64,000 nucleotides of DNA from Streptomyces sp. HUAS YS2 (GTDB lineage: Bacteria > Actinomycetota > Actinomycetes > Streptomycetales > Streptomycetaceae), in the NCBI RefSeq assembly GCF_033343995.1, contig NZ_CP137573.1:4683001-4747000 (forward strand). The letters run 5' to 3'. Both the position numbers and the translations under genes were made by a program. Below are positions 56,024 through 64,000 of this stretch, in pieces. The notes under the pieces are model-generated. The model ran no database searches. It was given only the letters and a program-made list of their open reading frames with translations, and was not told where the DNA came from. The number at the start of each line of letters is the position of its first letter. The stretch's first letter is position 1.

Positions 56024-56911
56024 ATGACCCATGTGACTGGAACGCTGGTACTCGCAGGGACCCCCATCGGCGACATCGCGGACGCGCCGCCGCGGCTCGC
56101 CACCGAGCTGGAGAGCGCGGACATCGTGGCCGCCGAGGACACCCGGCGGCTGCGCGGCCTGACCCGCGCGCTCGGCGTGCACACCACCGGCCGGGTCGTC
56201 TCCTACTTCGAGGGCAACGAGTCCGCGCGCACCCCCGAGCTGGTCGAGGCGCTGGCCGGCGGCGCCCGGGTGCTGCTGGTCACCGACGCGGGCATGCCGT
56301 CCGTCTCCGACCCCGGCTACCGGCTGGTCGCCGCCGCCGTGGAGCGGGACATCAAGGTGACCGCCGTGCCCGGCCCGTCCGCCGTGCTCACCGCGCTCGC
56401 GCTGTCCGGGCTGCCGGTGGACCGGTTCTGCTTCGAGGGCTTCCTGCCGCGGAAGGCCGGCGAGCGGCTCGGGCGGCTGCGCGAGGTCGCCGACGAGCGA
56501 CGCACCCTCGTGTACTTCGAGGCCCCGCACCGCCTCGACGACACCCTCGACGCGATGGCCGAGGTGTTCGGCGCCGAGCGCCGCGCCGCCGTGTGCCGCG
56601 AGCTGACCAAGACGTACGAGGAGGTCAAGCGCGGCCCGCTCGGCGAGCTGGCGGCCTGGGCGAAGGAAGGAGTCCGCGGCGAGATCACCGTCGTCGTCGA
56701 GGGCGCCCCCGAGACCGGACCCGCCGAACTCGACGCGGCGGAGCTGGTGCGCAGGGTGCGGGTGCGCGAGGAGGCGGGGGAGCGGCGCAAGGAGGCGATC
56801 GCCGCCGTCGCCGCGGAGGCGGGCCTTCCCAAGCGGGAGGTGTTCGATGCCGTCGTGGCGGCAAAGAACGCGGATCGGGACGGCCAGGGCCCGGCCAAAG
56901 GACTAACCTGA
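56024..56911 (+). CDS. rsmI: 16S rRNA (cytidine-1402 2'-O)-methyltransferase
   Basis: 295 aa. RsmI methylates the ribose of C1402 in the ribosomal decoding site. Tetrapyrrole-methylase fold: GTLVLAGTPIGDIADAPPRLATELESADIVAAEDTRRLRGL at the start, VLLVTDAGMPSVSDPGYRLV, AVPGPSAVLTALALSGLP, FEGFLPRK, LVYFEAPHRLDDTL and CRELTKTYEEVKRG. The C-terminal helical region (RVREEAGERRKEAIAAVAAEAGLPKREVFDAVVAAK) is also conserved. Confidence 0.95.
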   Translation: MTHVTGTLVLAGTPIGDIADAPPRLATELESADIVAAEDTRRLRGLTRALGVHTTGRVVSYFEGNESARTPELVEALAGGARVLLVTDAGMPSVSDPGYRLVAAAVERDIKVTAVPGPSAVLTALALSGLPVDRFCFEGFLPRKAGERLGRLREVADERRTLVYFEAPHRLDDTLDAMAEVFGAERRAAVCRELTKTYEEVKRGPLGELAAWAKEGVRGEITVVVEGAPETGPAELDAAELVRRVRVREEAGERRKEAIAAVAAEAGLPKREVFDAVVAAKNADRDGQGPAKGLT

Positions 56912-57012
56912 AAGGCAAAGCCTCCGCCGCGTAGCGGACCGTCCCGGCAAGGGCGTCCCAAGGACGTTCCATGCTTTCCCCTCCGCTGATGCGCTCCGGC
57001 AGAAATGGGCGT

Positions 57013-57026
57013 CCACTGGTCAGTGG
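57013..57026. repeat. Small inverted repeat upstream of the zinc-ribbon gene
   Basis: CCACTG-GT-CAGTGG, 6-bp arms, ends 17 bp before the ATG at 57044 and directly precedes its GAGAGGAG ribosome site. It may be an operator. Confidence 0.35.
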
Positions 57027-57043
57027 AGTGGAGAGGAGCTGGC

Positions 57044-57439
57044 ATGAGCGAGATCACCGGCGCATCCGTCGGCCACGAGGAGTACTCCTTCGCCTGCGCC
57101 CGATGCGGATACGGCTGGGAGCAGGCGTACGACATCGAGCACCGCCTGGACGCCAACGGCCAGGAGTTCATCGTCTACCGGACCGAGGGCGCGCGGGTCC
57201 CCTCACCGCTTTCCGACCTGGCCTGCCCCAACTGCGAGCGCCGCGGTGCCGTCCGGATCCTGCGGTCCGGGCAGGTGTCCACCGCGATGCGGATGATGGA
57301 CACCGAGCAGCCGCGGGCCGCCGCCCCCGTCCCGCCGAAGAAGGCGCCGCCCGCCCGTACCGGCGAGGCCCCCGGGCCCGTGCAGGAGCACCACCGGCAC
57401 CTCTCCGACCTGCTCCACCCCTTCCGCGACCGCAAGTGA
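57044..57439 (+). CDS. Putative zinc-ribbon protein of unknown function
   Basis: 131 aa from ATG at 57044 (GAGAGGAG upstream). EYSFACARCGYGWEQAYDIEH and LACPNCERRGAVRIL provide two C-x2-C knuckles (about residues 16-19 and 62-65), so one zinc ion can be bound. The rest is a Pro-rich linker and HLSDLLHPFRDRK at the end. It is similar in layout to small Streptomyces zinc-ribbon proteins without assigned role. It lies between rsmI and tatD on the same strand, possibly part of that transcript. Confidence 0.7.
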   Translation: MSEITGASVGHEEYSFACARCGYGWEQAYDIEHRLDANGQEFIVYRTEGARVPSPLSDLACPNCERRGAVRILRSGQVSTAMRMMDTEQPRAAAPVPPKKAPPARTGEAPGPVQEHHRHLSDLLHPFRDRK

Positions 57440-57487
57440 CCCCGCCGCCCCGGCCGGTCCCGTGAACCTGAACGTACGATCGGGGCC

Positions 57488-58357
57488 ATGACCTCCAAGG
57501 ACGCCCCGCCGCCGCTGCCCGAGCCCCTGCTGGTGCCGGTGGCGGACTCGCACACCCACCTGGACATGCAGAACGGCACCGTCGAGGAGGCGCTCGCCCG
57601 GGCCGCCGCCGTCGGTGTCACCACCGTCGTCCAGGTGGGCTGCGACGTGAAGGGCTCCCGGTGGGCCGCCGAGACGGCCGCCGCGCACCCGGAGGTGCAC
57701 GCGGCCGTCGCGCTGCACCCCAACGAGGCCCCGCGCATCGTCCTCGGCGACCCTGACGGCTGGTCCCGCCAAGGCGCCCGGGAGGCGGGAGGGGACGCCG
57801 CGCTCGACGAGGCGCTCGCCGAGATCGACCGGCTCGCCGCGCTGCCCGAGGTCAAGGGCGTCGGGGAGACCGGCCTCGACCACTTCCGCACCGGTCCCGA
57901 GGGCATGGCCGCGCAGGAGCGCTCGTTCCGCGCCCACATCGAGATCGCCAAGCGGCACGGCAAGGCGCTGGTCATCCACGACCGCGAGGCGCACGCCGAC
58001 GTGCTGCGGGTCCTCGCCGAGGAGGGCGCGCCCGAGCGGACGGTCTTCCACTGCTACTCCGGCGACGCCGAGATGGCCCGGACCTGCGCCGAGGCCGGCT
58101 ACTACATGTCCTTCGCCGGGAACATGACCTTCAAGAACGCCCAGCCGCTGCGCGACGCCCTCGCCGTCGCCCCGCTGGAGCTGGTCCTGGTGGAGACCGA
58201 CGCGCCGTTCCTGACCCCGGTGCCCTACCGGGGGCGGCCGAACGCGCCGTACCTGATCCCGATCACGGTCCGCGCGATGGCCGAGGTGCGCGGGATCGAG
58301 GTCGACGCGCTGTGCGAGGCGCTCGCCGCGAACACCGCGCTGGCGTTCGATTACTAG
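57488..58357 (+). CDS. TatD-family metal-dependent hydrolase
   Basis: 289 aa. TatD proteins are 3'-5' deoxyribonucleases of the amidohydrolase fold. Metal-binding motifs: DSHTHLD near residues 22-28, VGETGLDHFR (Glu and Asp), KRHGKALVIHDREAHADVLRVL (His), VFHCYSGDAEMAR (His-Ser), and LVETDAPFLTPVPYRGRPNAPYLIPITVRAMAEVRG (Asp). The insertion around residues 88-105 (GDPDGWSRQGAREAGGDA) is a variable loop. rpfB follows after 82 bp; the same order tatD-rpfB-ksgA-ispE occurs in M. tuberculosis. Confidence 0.93.
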   Translation: MTSKDAPPPLPEPLLVPVADSHTHLDMQNGTVEEALARAAAVGVTTVVQVGCDVKGSRWAAETAAAHPEVHAAVALHPNEAPRIVLGDPDGWSRQGAREAGGDAALDEALAEIDRLAALPEVKGVGETGLDHFRTGPEGMAAQERSFRAHIEIAKRHGKALVIHDREAHADVLRVLAEEGAPERTVFHCYSGDAEMARTCAEAGYYMSFAGNMTFKNAQPLRDALAVAPLELVLVETDAPFLTPVPYRGRPNAPYLIPITVRAMAEVRGIEVDALCEALAANTALAFDY

Positions 58358-58439
58358 AGGGTCACCGCTACATAACTCTCACCCTACGTAGTCGCGTTGC
58401 TTTGGAGAGTGACCGCGGCTCCGCTAGGGTCCCGGCTTC

Positions 58440-59792
58440 GTGAGCACCTCGCAGGGGAGTCATCGAGCCGCACGCGGCGGCCGTCGCGCCGCGACCCGCA
58501 CGGTCGAGGCACCGCCGGTCCCGCCGCCGTCGGCCCCGTCCATCCACGAGTACGAGACCCAGCCCTACGCGGCTCGGCTCGCACCGCCCCCCGTGCGCGC
58601 CCCCGAGCCCGCCCGGGCCGCCGCCCCTGTCCCGGCCCCGGCAGCCGGCGGGCGCGCCGCCGCCCGGCGGGGCGCCCGCCGCCGGAAGGCGGCCCCCGCC
58701 GGGGACGGGCTGCGCCGGCTCGTCCCGCAGGCCCTGGTCGTCGCGTTCCTGGCGGGCGGCACCACCGCCTTCGTCGCCGACGACAAGGCGATCCGGCTCA
58801 GCGTCGACGGCGTCCCGCGCACCCTGCACACCTTCGCCGACGACGTCGAGGAACTCCTGGAGGACGAGGGCCTCGCCGTCGGCGCCCACGACCTCCTCGC
58901 GCCCGGCCCCGGCGCGGCCCTCTCCGACGGCGACGAGGTCGTCGTCCGGTACGGCCGCCCCGTCCGGCTGACCCTCGACGGGCAGCGCCGCCAGGTGTGG
59001 ACGACCGCCCGCACCGTCGAGGGGGCGCTGCGTCAGCTCGGGGTCCGAGCCGAGGGTGCGTACCTCTCCGTCTCCCGCTCCGCGCCGATCTCCCGCCACG
59101 GCCTCGACCTCGACGTGCGCACCGAGCGCACCGTCACCCTTCTCGCCGACGGCCGCGAGCGGACCGTCCGCACCAACGCGGCGACCGTCCGCGAGGTCGT
59201 CGAGGGGGCCGGCATCACCCTCTCCGGCCAGGACACCACCTCCGTGCCGCCCAGCTCCTTCCCGCGCGACGGCCAGACCGTCACCGTCCTGCGGATCACC
59301 GGCTCCCGGGAGGTCCGCGAGGAGCCGATCCGGTACGCCGTCGAGCGGGTCCGCGACCCGGAGCTGTTCGCCGGCACCGAGGTCGTCGAACGGCAGGGCG
59401 TCCAGGGCGTGCGCCGGGTCACGTACGCGCTGCGGACCGTCAACGGGGTCCGGCAGAAGCCGCGCCGGATCGCCGAGGAGATCGTCCGCGCGCCCGTCGC
59501 GCAGCGGGTGAAGGTCGGGACGAAGCCGCTGCCGCACTCGGTCGCGGGCGCCGACGGCCTGGACTGGGGCGCGCTCGCGCAGTGCGAGTCCGGCGGCCGG
59601 CCGGGCGCGGTCGACCCGTCGGGGACGTACGGCGGGCTCTACCAGTTCGACCCGGGGACCTGGCGGGCTCTCGGCGGCAGCGGGGTGGCGCAGAACGCGC
59701 CCGCGTCCGAGCAGACGTACCGGGCGAAGAAGCTGTACGTGCAGCGGGGGGCGAGTCCCTGGCCGCACTGCGGCCGAAGGCTCCACGGGTGA
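58440..59792 (+). CDS. rpfB: RpfB-like resuscitation-promoting factor (DUF348-G5-transglycosylase)
   Basis: 450 aa from GTG at 58440. A Pro/Ala/Arg-rich cytoplasmic extension of about 90 residues precedes one membrane helix (about 94-113). Three DUF348 repeats follow (about 115-157, 173-215, 231-273), then a G5 domain (about 286-361) and the Rpf catalytic domain (373-450) with DWGALAQCESGG, whose E383 is the catalytic acid, TYGGLYQFDPGTWRALGG and SPWPHCG; C382 and C444 likely form the known disulfide. It cleaves peptidoglycan during spore germination or growth resumption. rsmA starts 16 bp after the stop. Confidence 0.93.
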   Translation: MSTSQGSHRAARGGRRAATRTVEAPPVPPPSAPSIHEYETQPYAARLAPPPVRAPEPARAAAPVPAPAAGGRAAARRGARRRKAAPAGDGLRRLVPQALVVAFLAGGTTAFVADDKAIRLSVDGVPRTLHTFADDVEELLEDEGLAVGAHDLLAPGPGAALSDGDEVVVRYGRPVRLTLDGQRRQVWTTARTVEGALRQLGVRAEGAYLSVSRSAPISRHGLDLDVRTERTVTLLADGRERTVRTNAATVREVVEGAGITLSGQDTTSVPPSSFPRDGQTVTVLRITGSREVREEPIRYAVERVRDPELFAGTEVVERQGVQGVRRVTYALRTVNGVRQKPRRIAEEIVRAPVAQRVKVGTKPLPHSVAGADGLDWGALAQCESGGRPGAVDPSGTYGGLYQFDPGTWRALGGSGVAQNAPASEQTYRAKKLYVQRGASPWPHCGRRLHG

Positions 59793-59808
59793 GCCGTAGG
59801 CTGTACCG

Positions 59809-60687
59809 GTGAGCACCACCGATCCCGCCGACGTTCTCCTCGGCCCCGCCGACATCCGTGAACTGGCCGCCGCGCTGGGCGTACGCCCCACCAAGCAGCG
59901 CGGCCAGAACTTCGTCATCGACGCCAACACGGTCCGGCGGATCGTCCGGACGGCCGAGGTGCGACCCGACGACGTGGTCGTGGAGGTGGGCCCGGGACTC
60001 GGCTCGCTGACGCTGGCCCTGCTCGACGTCGCCGACCGGGTGACGGCCGTCGAGATCGACGACGTCCTCGCCGCGGCCCTGCCCTCGACGATCGCGGCCC
60101 GCATCCCGGCGAAGAAGGACCACTTCGCGCTGGTCCACTCCGACGCCATGCACGTCCAGGAGCTGCCCGGCCCGGCGCCGACGGCGCTGGTCGCGAACCT
60201 GCCGTACAACGTGGCCGTGCCGGTGCTGCTGCACATGCTGGACCGCTTCCCGTCCATCGAGCGGACGCTCGTGATGGTCCAGGCGGAGGTCGCCGACCGG
60301 CTCGCCGCCGGTCCGGGGAACAAGGTGTACGGCGTGCCGTCGGTGAAGGCGAACTGGTACGCCGAGGTGAAGCGGGCCGGGTCGATCGGGCGCAACGTGT
60401 TCTGGCCGGCGCCGAACGTCGACTCGGGCCTGGTGTCGCTGGTGCGGCGGAAGGAACCGCTCGCCACCACGGCCTCCAAGGACGAGGTCTTCGCGGTCGT
60501 CGACGCGGCCTTCGCGCAGCGCCGCAAGACGCTGCGCGCCGCGCTGGCCGGCTGGGCGGGCTCGCCCGCGGCGGCGGAGGAGGCCCTGGTGAAGGCCGGG
60601 ATCTCGCCGCAGGCGCGCGGCGAGGCGCTCACCGTCGAGGAGTTCGCACGGATCGCGGAGAACCGGGGAGAGCGTACGGATGGCTGA
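59809..60687 (+). CDS. rsmA: 16S rRNA dimethyladenosine transferase (KsgA)
   Basis: 292 aa from GTG at 59809. It dimethylates A1518 and A1519 of 16S rRNA late in 30S assembly. SAM-binding motif VVVEVGPGLGSLTLALLDVADRVTAVEIDD, motif IV NLPYNVAVPVLLHML, KQRGQNFVIDANTVRRIVRTAEV at the start and VFWPAPNVDSGLVSLVRR are all intact; the C-terminal helical domain (FAQRRKTLRAALAGW) is complete. It overlaps ispE by 8 bp, so the two are translationally coupled. Confidence 0.95.
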   Translation: MSTTDPADVLLGPADIRELAAALGVRPTKQRGQNFVIDANTVRRIVRTAEVRPDDVVVEVGPGLGSLTLALLDVADRVTAVEIDDVLAAALPSTIAARIPAKKDHFALVHSDAMHVQELPGPAPTALVANLPYNVAVPVLLHMLDRFPSIERTLVMVQAEVADRLAAGPGNKVYGVPSVKANWYAEVKRAGSIGRNVFWPAPNVDSGLVSLVRRKEPLATTASKDEVFAVVDAAFAQRRKTLRAALAGWAGSPAAAEEALVKAGISPQARGEALTVEEFARIAENRGERTDG

Positions 60688-61585
60688 CCGCAAGAGCGTG
60701 ACCGTTCGGGTCCCCGCGAAGGTCAACGTGCAGCTGGCGGTGGGCGGGGCGCGGCCGGACGGCTTCCACGACCTGGCCAACGTCTTCCTGGCGGTGTCGC
60801 TGTTCGACGAGGTGACGGTGACGCCGGCGGACGAGCTGCGGGTGACGTGCTCGGGTCCCGACGCGGACCAGGTGCCGCTCGACCGCACGAACCTGGCGGC
60901 GCGGGCGGCCGAGCGGCTCGCGGCGCGGCACGGCATCGCGCCGGACGTGCACATCCACATCGCCAAGGACATCCCGGTCGCGGGCGGCATGGCCGGCGGC
61001 AGCGCGGACGGCGCGGGCGCGCTGCTCGCGTGCGACGCGCTGTGGGGCCTGAACTCCTCGCGCGCGGAGCTCATGGAGATCTGCGCGGAGCTCGGCAGCG
61101 ACGTGCCGTTCAGCCTGGCGGGCGGGGCGGCGCTGGGCGTCGGCCGCGGCGAGCGGCTCTCCGAGCTGCCGGTCGGCGGGACGATCCACTGGGTGTTCGC
61201 CGTCGCCGACGGCGGGCTGTCGACACCGGCGGTGTACCGCGAGTTCGACCGCCTCGCCGAGGGCACGGACGTGCCCGAGCCGGTCGCCTCCCCGGACCTC
61301 CTGGAGGCCCTGCGCACCGGCGACGCCGCCGCGCTCGCGGGCACCCTGTCGAACGACCTCCAGCCGGCGGCGCTCTCCCTGCGCCCGTCGCTGGCCGCGA
61401 CCCTGGAGACGGGCATGGCGGCGGGTGCGCTCGCCGCGCTGGTCTCGGGCTCCGGCCCGACGACGGCCTTCCTGACGAAGGACGAGGACTCGGCGCGTTC
61501 GGTGGCCGAGGCGCTCACCACGTCGGGCACCTGCCGCACGGCCCGGGTCGCCCACGCGCCGGCGCCGGGGGCGCGGATCGTCTGA
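60680..61585 (+). CDS. ispE: 4-diphosphocytidyl-2-C-methyl-D-erythritol kinase
   Basis: 301 aa. GHMP kinase of the MEP isoprenoid pathway; it phosphorylates the 2-hydroxyl of CDP-methylerythritol. VRVPAKVNVQLAVGGARPDGFHDLANVFLAVSLFDEVTV at the start (substrate site with Lys and Asn), GHMP motif 2 IPVAGGMAGGSADGAGALLACDALWG, ELGSDVPFSLAGGAALGVGRGE with the catalytic Asp, and ALVSGSGPTTAFL (motif 3) are conserved. The start overlaps rsmA. Downstream lies a dispersed repeat copy. Confidence 0.95.
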   Translation: MADRKSVTVRVPAKVNVQLAVGGARPDGFHDLANVFLAVSLFDEVTVTPADELRVTCSGPDADQVPLDRTNLAARAAERLAARHGIAPDVHIHIAKDIPVAGGMAGGSADGAGALLACDALWGLNSSRAELMEICAELGSDVPFSLAGGAALGVGRGERLSELPVGGTIHWVFAVADGGLSTPAVYREFDRLAEGTDVPEPVASPDLLEALRTGDAAALAGTLSNDLQPAALSLRPSLAATLETGMAAGALAALVSGSGPTTAFLTKDEDSARSVAEALTTSGTCRTARVAHAPAPGARIV

Positions 61586-61633
61586 GCGGCGCGGGTACGA
61601 ACCCGGGACGGAGGCGCCCGCCGGGGCGCCGCT

Positions 61634-61744
61634 CCGTTGTGCCCACCCTCCCCCGAGCTCTCGGCTTCGCTCGAGCAGGGGACCCCATCGCCCTGGGGGC
61701 ACCTCCCGGACGGAGTCTGGGGGAGGAACGAATGCCCACAACGG
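61634..61744. repeat. Dispersed Streptomyces repeat with inverted flanks, copy 2
   Basis: The core 61648-61690 matches the copy inside the ybaK-type gene (CTCCCCC, CTCTCGGCTTCGCTCGAGCAGGGG). Here the element is longer: CTCCCCC (61648-61654) pairs with GGGGGAG (61719-61725), and the outer arms CCGTTGTG (61634-61641) pair with CACAACGG (61737-61744). It lies between ispE and a convergent gene and could also terminate transcription. Confidence 0.75.
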
Positions 61745-61762
61745 GGGTGGGCATGGCGGACG

Positions 61763-62833
61763 TCAGCTCGGCGGGGCGCAGGCGTGGGTTTTCGCGGACC
61801 GGTCCGCGAACGTCTTGAGAGCCGCGCGGAGCGACGTGTGGTCCAGGGCCAGTGGGGAGGCGAAGCGGTCGGCTCGGGGGCGGATCTCGTAGACCGCCGT
61901 GTCCCCTGCTCCCGGGCACCGGGCCGTCAGGAAGTAGTGGCCGTCGGGGCGGTCGCCCGGCTCACGGGCGGCGTCGCGGGCGTCGAGGCGGCGCAGGCCC
62001 ACGAACGGGCCGTAGTGCGCGGTGAGGGCGTACAGCTCCGTGCCCTGGAGGCCGCCGAGCGTGCAGCCCTCGATCGGCTTCGGGCCGGCCGGGGACTCGA
62101 CCGCCGTGACGACGCCCCAACGAGCCGCGGTCGCCGCGTCCAGGACGCCTGCGCAGGCCCCCGACACCGTGCCGAACGGCCTGTAGTCCCAGGACGTCAC
62201 CGACACCCCGGGGTCCCCGACCGCTCCGCCGGGCTTCGCCGCCGCGCAGCCGGTGCGCCGCGCGTACGAGGCCGCCGTACCGGTCAGCACCTCGGTGAGC
62301 CGGGTGCGCGCGGCGGGCCTGGTGAAGTCGGCGCCGTGCAACCGCGCGGAGACCGTGGCCACCAGGCCGTCGCCCGGCTCCTTGCCGCAGTCCAGCATGA
62401 GCGCCGCGGTCGCCTCGCCCCGGTCGTCCTCGTCCCGGTCGGGGGAGAAGGAGAACGAGCCCGTCCAGCCGTGGCCGAGCGGTGCGTCCCGGCCGTCGGC
62501 GTCGATGCCGACCGCCCGGTCGTCGGCCCGCTGCACCGACACCACCAGCCAGTTGCGGCCGTCCTCCTCGGAGTCGACGCCGTCCACCTTGCACGACCAC
62601 CCGCGGGTCCCCGACCGGATCGACGTCGTCACCTCGGCGCCGTCGAGCAGCGCCCGCAGCGGACCGGCCGCCAGGTCGCCCTCGCACGCCGAGTCCAGGG
62701 CGCTGTCGTGCCGCCAGGCGTCGTACCCGCCGGACAGCCAGAACAGCCCGCCCGCGACGGCGACGGCGCCCGCCGTCCACGCGGCCGTCAGCCGCACCCG
62801 CCGCCGCTTCCAGAACGCGCTCACCGCGCCCAC
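61763..62833 (-). CDS. Membrane-anchored protein of unknown function, paralogue A
   Basis: 356 aa. A basic start (FWKRRRVRL) and one membrane helix (TAAWTAGAVAVAGGLFWLSGG) precede an extracytoplasmic domain beginning DAWRHDSALDSACEGDLAAGPLRALLDGAEVTT. Cysteines recur at short blocks (SACEGDL, WSCKVDG, MLDCGKEPG, TGCAAAKPG, GACAGVL, GCTLGG, ARCPGAG), about seven to eight in all, suggesting disulfides. I do not recognise the family. It overlaps the 3' end of the following paralogue by 13 bp, so both belong to one minus-strand transcript with paralogue B upstream. Confidence 0.7.
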   Translation of the reverse strand: MGAVSAFWKRRRVRLTAAWTAGAVAVAGGLFWLSGGYDAWRHDSALDSACEGDLAAGPLRALLDGAEVTTSIRSGTRGWSCKVDGVDSEEDGRNWLVVSVQRADDRAVGIDADGRDAPLGHGWTGSFSFSPDRDEDDRGEATAALMLDCGKEPGDGLVATVSARLHGADFTRPAARTRLTEVLTGTAASYARRTGCAAAKPGGAVGDPGVSVTSWDYRPFGTVSGACAGVLDAATAARWGVVTAVESPAGPKPIEGCTLGGLQGTELYALTAHYGPFVGLRRLDARDAAREPGDRPDGHYFLTARCPGAGDTAVYEIRPRADRFASPLALDHTSLRAALKTFADRSAKTHACAPPS

Positions 62834-63915
62834 ACCTTTCCGAGCCGCTTCGTCCCGCGGCAGTCCTTCGCCGATGCCAGGTACCGGTCGAGGAGCGCGT
62901 CCGCCCGCTCCGTCAGACCCGTCGGCTCAGGCCCCGACGTGCTGACCCGGTGCAGCGTCCGGCCGTCCGCGCAGACCGACTCGGCCCACGCGGCCACCTC
63001 GTACGAGCGCCGGTCCTTCGCCGGCGCCCCGCCGCGGCCCGCCCCGGCGAGCTCCGCGCCGTACTCGGTGCGGACCTCCGGCAGCGCCACGCCCCACCAG
63101 CTCGCCGACGACACCGACATGCCCCTGCCGTCCGCGCGCGTGAACGAGAGCGTGCAGCCCCGCGCCCACTCCGGGCTTCCGCCGTGCATCCCGTTCTGCG
63201 CGGGCCGCGGCGCCCCGCCCGGTACCCGGCCGAGGTCCGCCGGCCGGAACCAGCGGCAGGGCTCCGGGGCCGCGTCCTCGTCCTCGGAGGCGCCCCGGTC
63301 CCGCGGCCCCGGCTTCGCGTCGTCGTACCGCACCGGCTTCCCGCCGCAGCCGTTCCGCTCGCGCAGGTCCTCGGCGAGCGCCACGACCGCCGTGCCGACC
63401 TCCGCCGCCGCGTCGGGCCCGTCGAGCAGCGACCCGTGCACCCGGAACGCCGTCACCGGCCGGGCGTACCCGCGCAGCCCCTTCGGGCAGGCGACGGTCA
63501 CCTGCGCCTCGGCCTGCTCGTACGCGTCCGCCCACTCGGGCGCGTCGTCGTACGGGGACTCCCCGGCGACGTCGTCGACGGTGACGCCCTCCAGCGGCGG
63601 GTCGAGCACGGGGACGGCCGCGATCTCCAGCGTCGGGTCGTCCTCGTCCTCGCCGGTGACCGAACAGGCCATCAGGGCACGCGGCCCCGGCCCGGTCCGC
63701 AGCCGCCACCGGGAGTCGTCCGGGAGCAGTCCGCGCAGGATCTCGGCCGGCAGCGCCCCGCCGCAGGCCCGCGCGAGCACCGCCTCGTTGTGGTCCGCCC
63801 GCCGCTCGGCGCGTACCAGCAGATACCCGGCGAAGACCGCCGCCAGGACGGCCACGGCGGTGGCCTGCGGCAACCACCGATGGCGGCGGAACCGTGTCCA
63901 CACCGAGTCGGACAT
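62821..63915 (-). CDS. Membrane-anchored protein of unknown function, paralogue B
   Basis: 364 aa. Same layout as paralogue A: basic start (RFRRHRW), one membrane helix (LPQATAVAVLAAVFAGYLLV), then RRADHNEAVLARACGGALPAEILRGLLPDDSRWRLRTGPGPRALMACSVTG, which parallels the DSALDSACEGDLAAGPLRALLDG segment of A. Further matching blocks are VACPKGLRG, RNGCGGKPVR, EPCRWFRPADLG, ARGCTLSFTR, SVCADGRTLHRV and KDCRGTKRL, each with a cysteine at an equivalent place. Large and secreted but unassigned; a ligand-binding or cell-surface role is only a guess. It is the first gene of the pair. Confidence 0.7.
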   Translation of the reverse strand: MSDSVWTRFRRHRWLPQATAVAVLAAVFAGYLLVRAERRADHNEAVLARACGGALPAEILRGLLPDDSRWRLRTGPGPRALMACSVTGEDEDDPTLEIAAVPVLDPPLEGVTVDDVAGESPYDDAPEWADAYEQAEAQVTVACPKGLRGYARPVTAFRVHGSLLDGPDAAAEVGTAVVALAEDLRERNGCGGKPVRYDDAKPGPRDRGASEDEDAAPEPCRWFRPADLGRVPGGAPRPAQNGMHGGSPEWARGCTLSFTRADGRGMSVSSASWWGVALPEVRTEYGAELAGAGRGGAPAKDRRSYEVAAWAESVCADGRTLHRVSTSGPEPTGLTERADALLDRYLASAKDCRGTKRLGKVWAR

Positions 63916-64000
63916 CCCCGCCCCCCCGTCTTCGTACGCGTCGTCGAACGATCACCGCACGCTATCCCACGCCCCGCGCCGTCTACCCTTGGACGTCGAT
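63916..64000. promoter_or_regulatory. Upstream region at the right edge
   Basis: 85 bp upstream of the minus-strand pair. CGCACGCTATCCCACGCCCCGC and CTACCCTTGG near 63956-63990 may belong to promoters in either direction. The next gene is outside the window. Confidence 0.3.

Noticed and set aside
58358..58439. c-di-AMP (ydaO-type) riboswitch upstream of rpfB
   Set aside because: Known rpf leaders with this riboswitch are much longer; only 82 bp separate tatD and rpfB here and no conserved core is seen.

Overview
The window reads as Streptomyces chromosome. GC content and third-position GC are very high, GTG/TTG starts and 4-bp ATGA/GTGA overlaps are common, and it carries lineage markers: an SsgA-like sporulation protein, the septal protein SepX, a DUF6227 protein and actinobacterial tricorn protease. 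I count 61 protein genes (one cut by the left edge), one tRNA and no transposase, integrase, rRNA or CRISPR array.

Region 1 (1-18.9 kb) is mostly core: end of a GlcG/HbpS-type protein, DUF6227, a P1 (NylC/DmpA-like) peptidase, LtrA, mscL, an orphan SAF/CpaB-like protein, MTA phosphorylase, an FmdB zinc-ribbon protein with a CIRCE (HrcA) operator, an MFS exporter, a K+/H+ antiporter, a penicillin-acylase-type enzyme, 5-formyl-THF cyclo-ligase, then galU-moeA(glp)-moaC-mog-GNAT-sepX and tRNA-Ala(CGC). The galU...sepX block links molybdenum cofactor genes with a MoeA/gephyrin-like protein and its probable septal membrane partner SepX.

Region 2 (18.9-54.2 kb) is the variable part: an unrecognised alpha-helical protein, a secreted trypsin-like protease, exonuclease III, a convergent response regulator/histidine kinase pair, two tandem SH3-like secreted proteins, a MacB-type ABC efflux operon with a peptidoglycan-binding adapter and a lipoprotein, a MerR-controlled Baeyer-Villiger monooxygenase/hydrolase/SDR operon, tricorn protease, a TetR-MMPL pair with twin operators, an SsgA-like protein, a cbiMN-Q-O metal transporter with a Nur-like box, an allene-oxide-cyclase-like secreted protein, a beta-lactamase-fold hydrolase with an SDR, a DMT transporter, a YbaK deacylase interrupted in frame by a dispersed repeat, a class B PBP-type transpeptidase, and a large STAND NTPase.

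The STAND protein (50,769-53,327, minus) is the most interesting object. It has an N-terminal HEPN-like region with an RNRVAH motif, an NB-ARC ATPase, TPR-like helices and a C-terminal cold-shock domain. This looks like an NLR-type immune or stress sensor that pairs a possible RNase with a nucleic-acid-binding tail. A 41-aa predicted membrane peptide lies beside it.

Region 3 (54.2-64 kb) is core again: protein O-mannosyltransferase, rsmI, a zinc-ribbon protein, tatD, an rpfB-like resuscitation factor, rsmA and ispE, followed by two related membrane-anchored proteins of unknown function. Regions 1 and 3 keep the gene order of one Mycobacterium segment (mscL...galU-moeA1-rimJ and pmt-rsmI...tatD-rpfB-ksgA-ispE), so region 2 looks like lineage-specific material between two conserved blocks.
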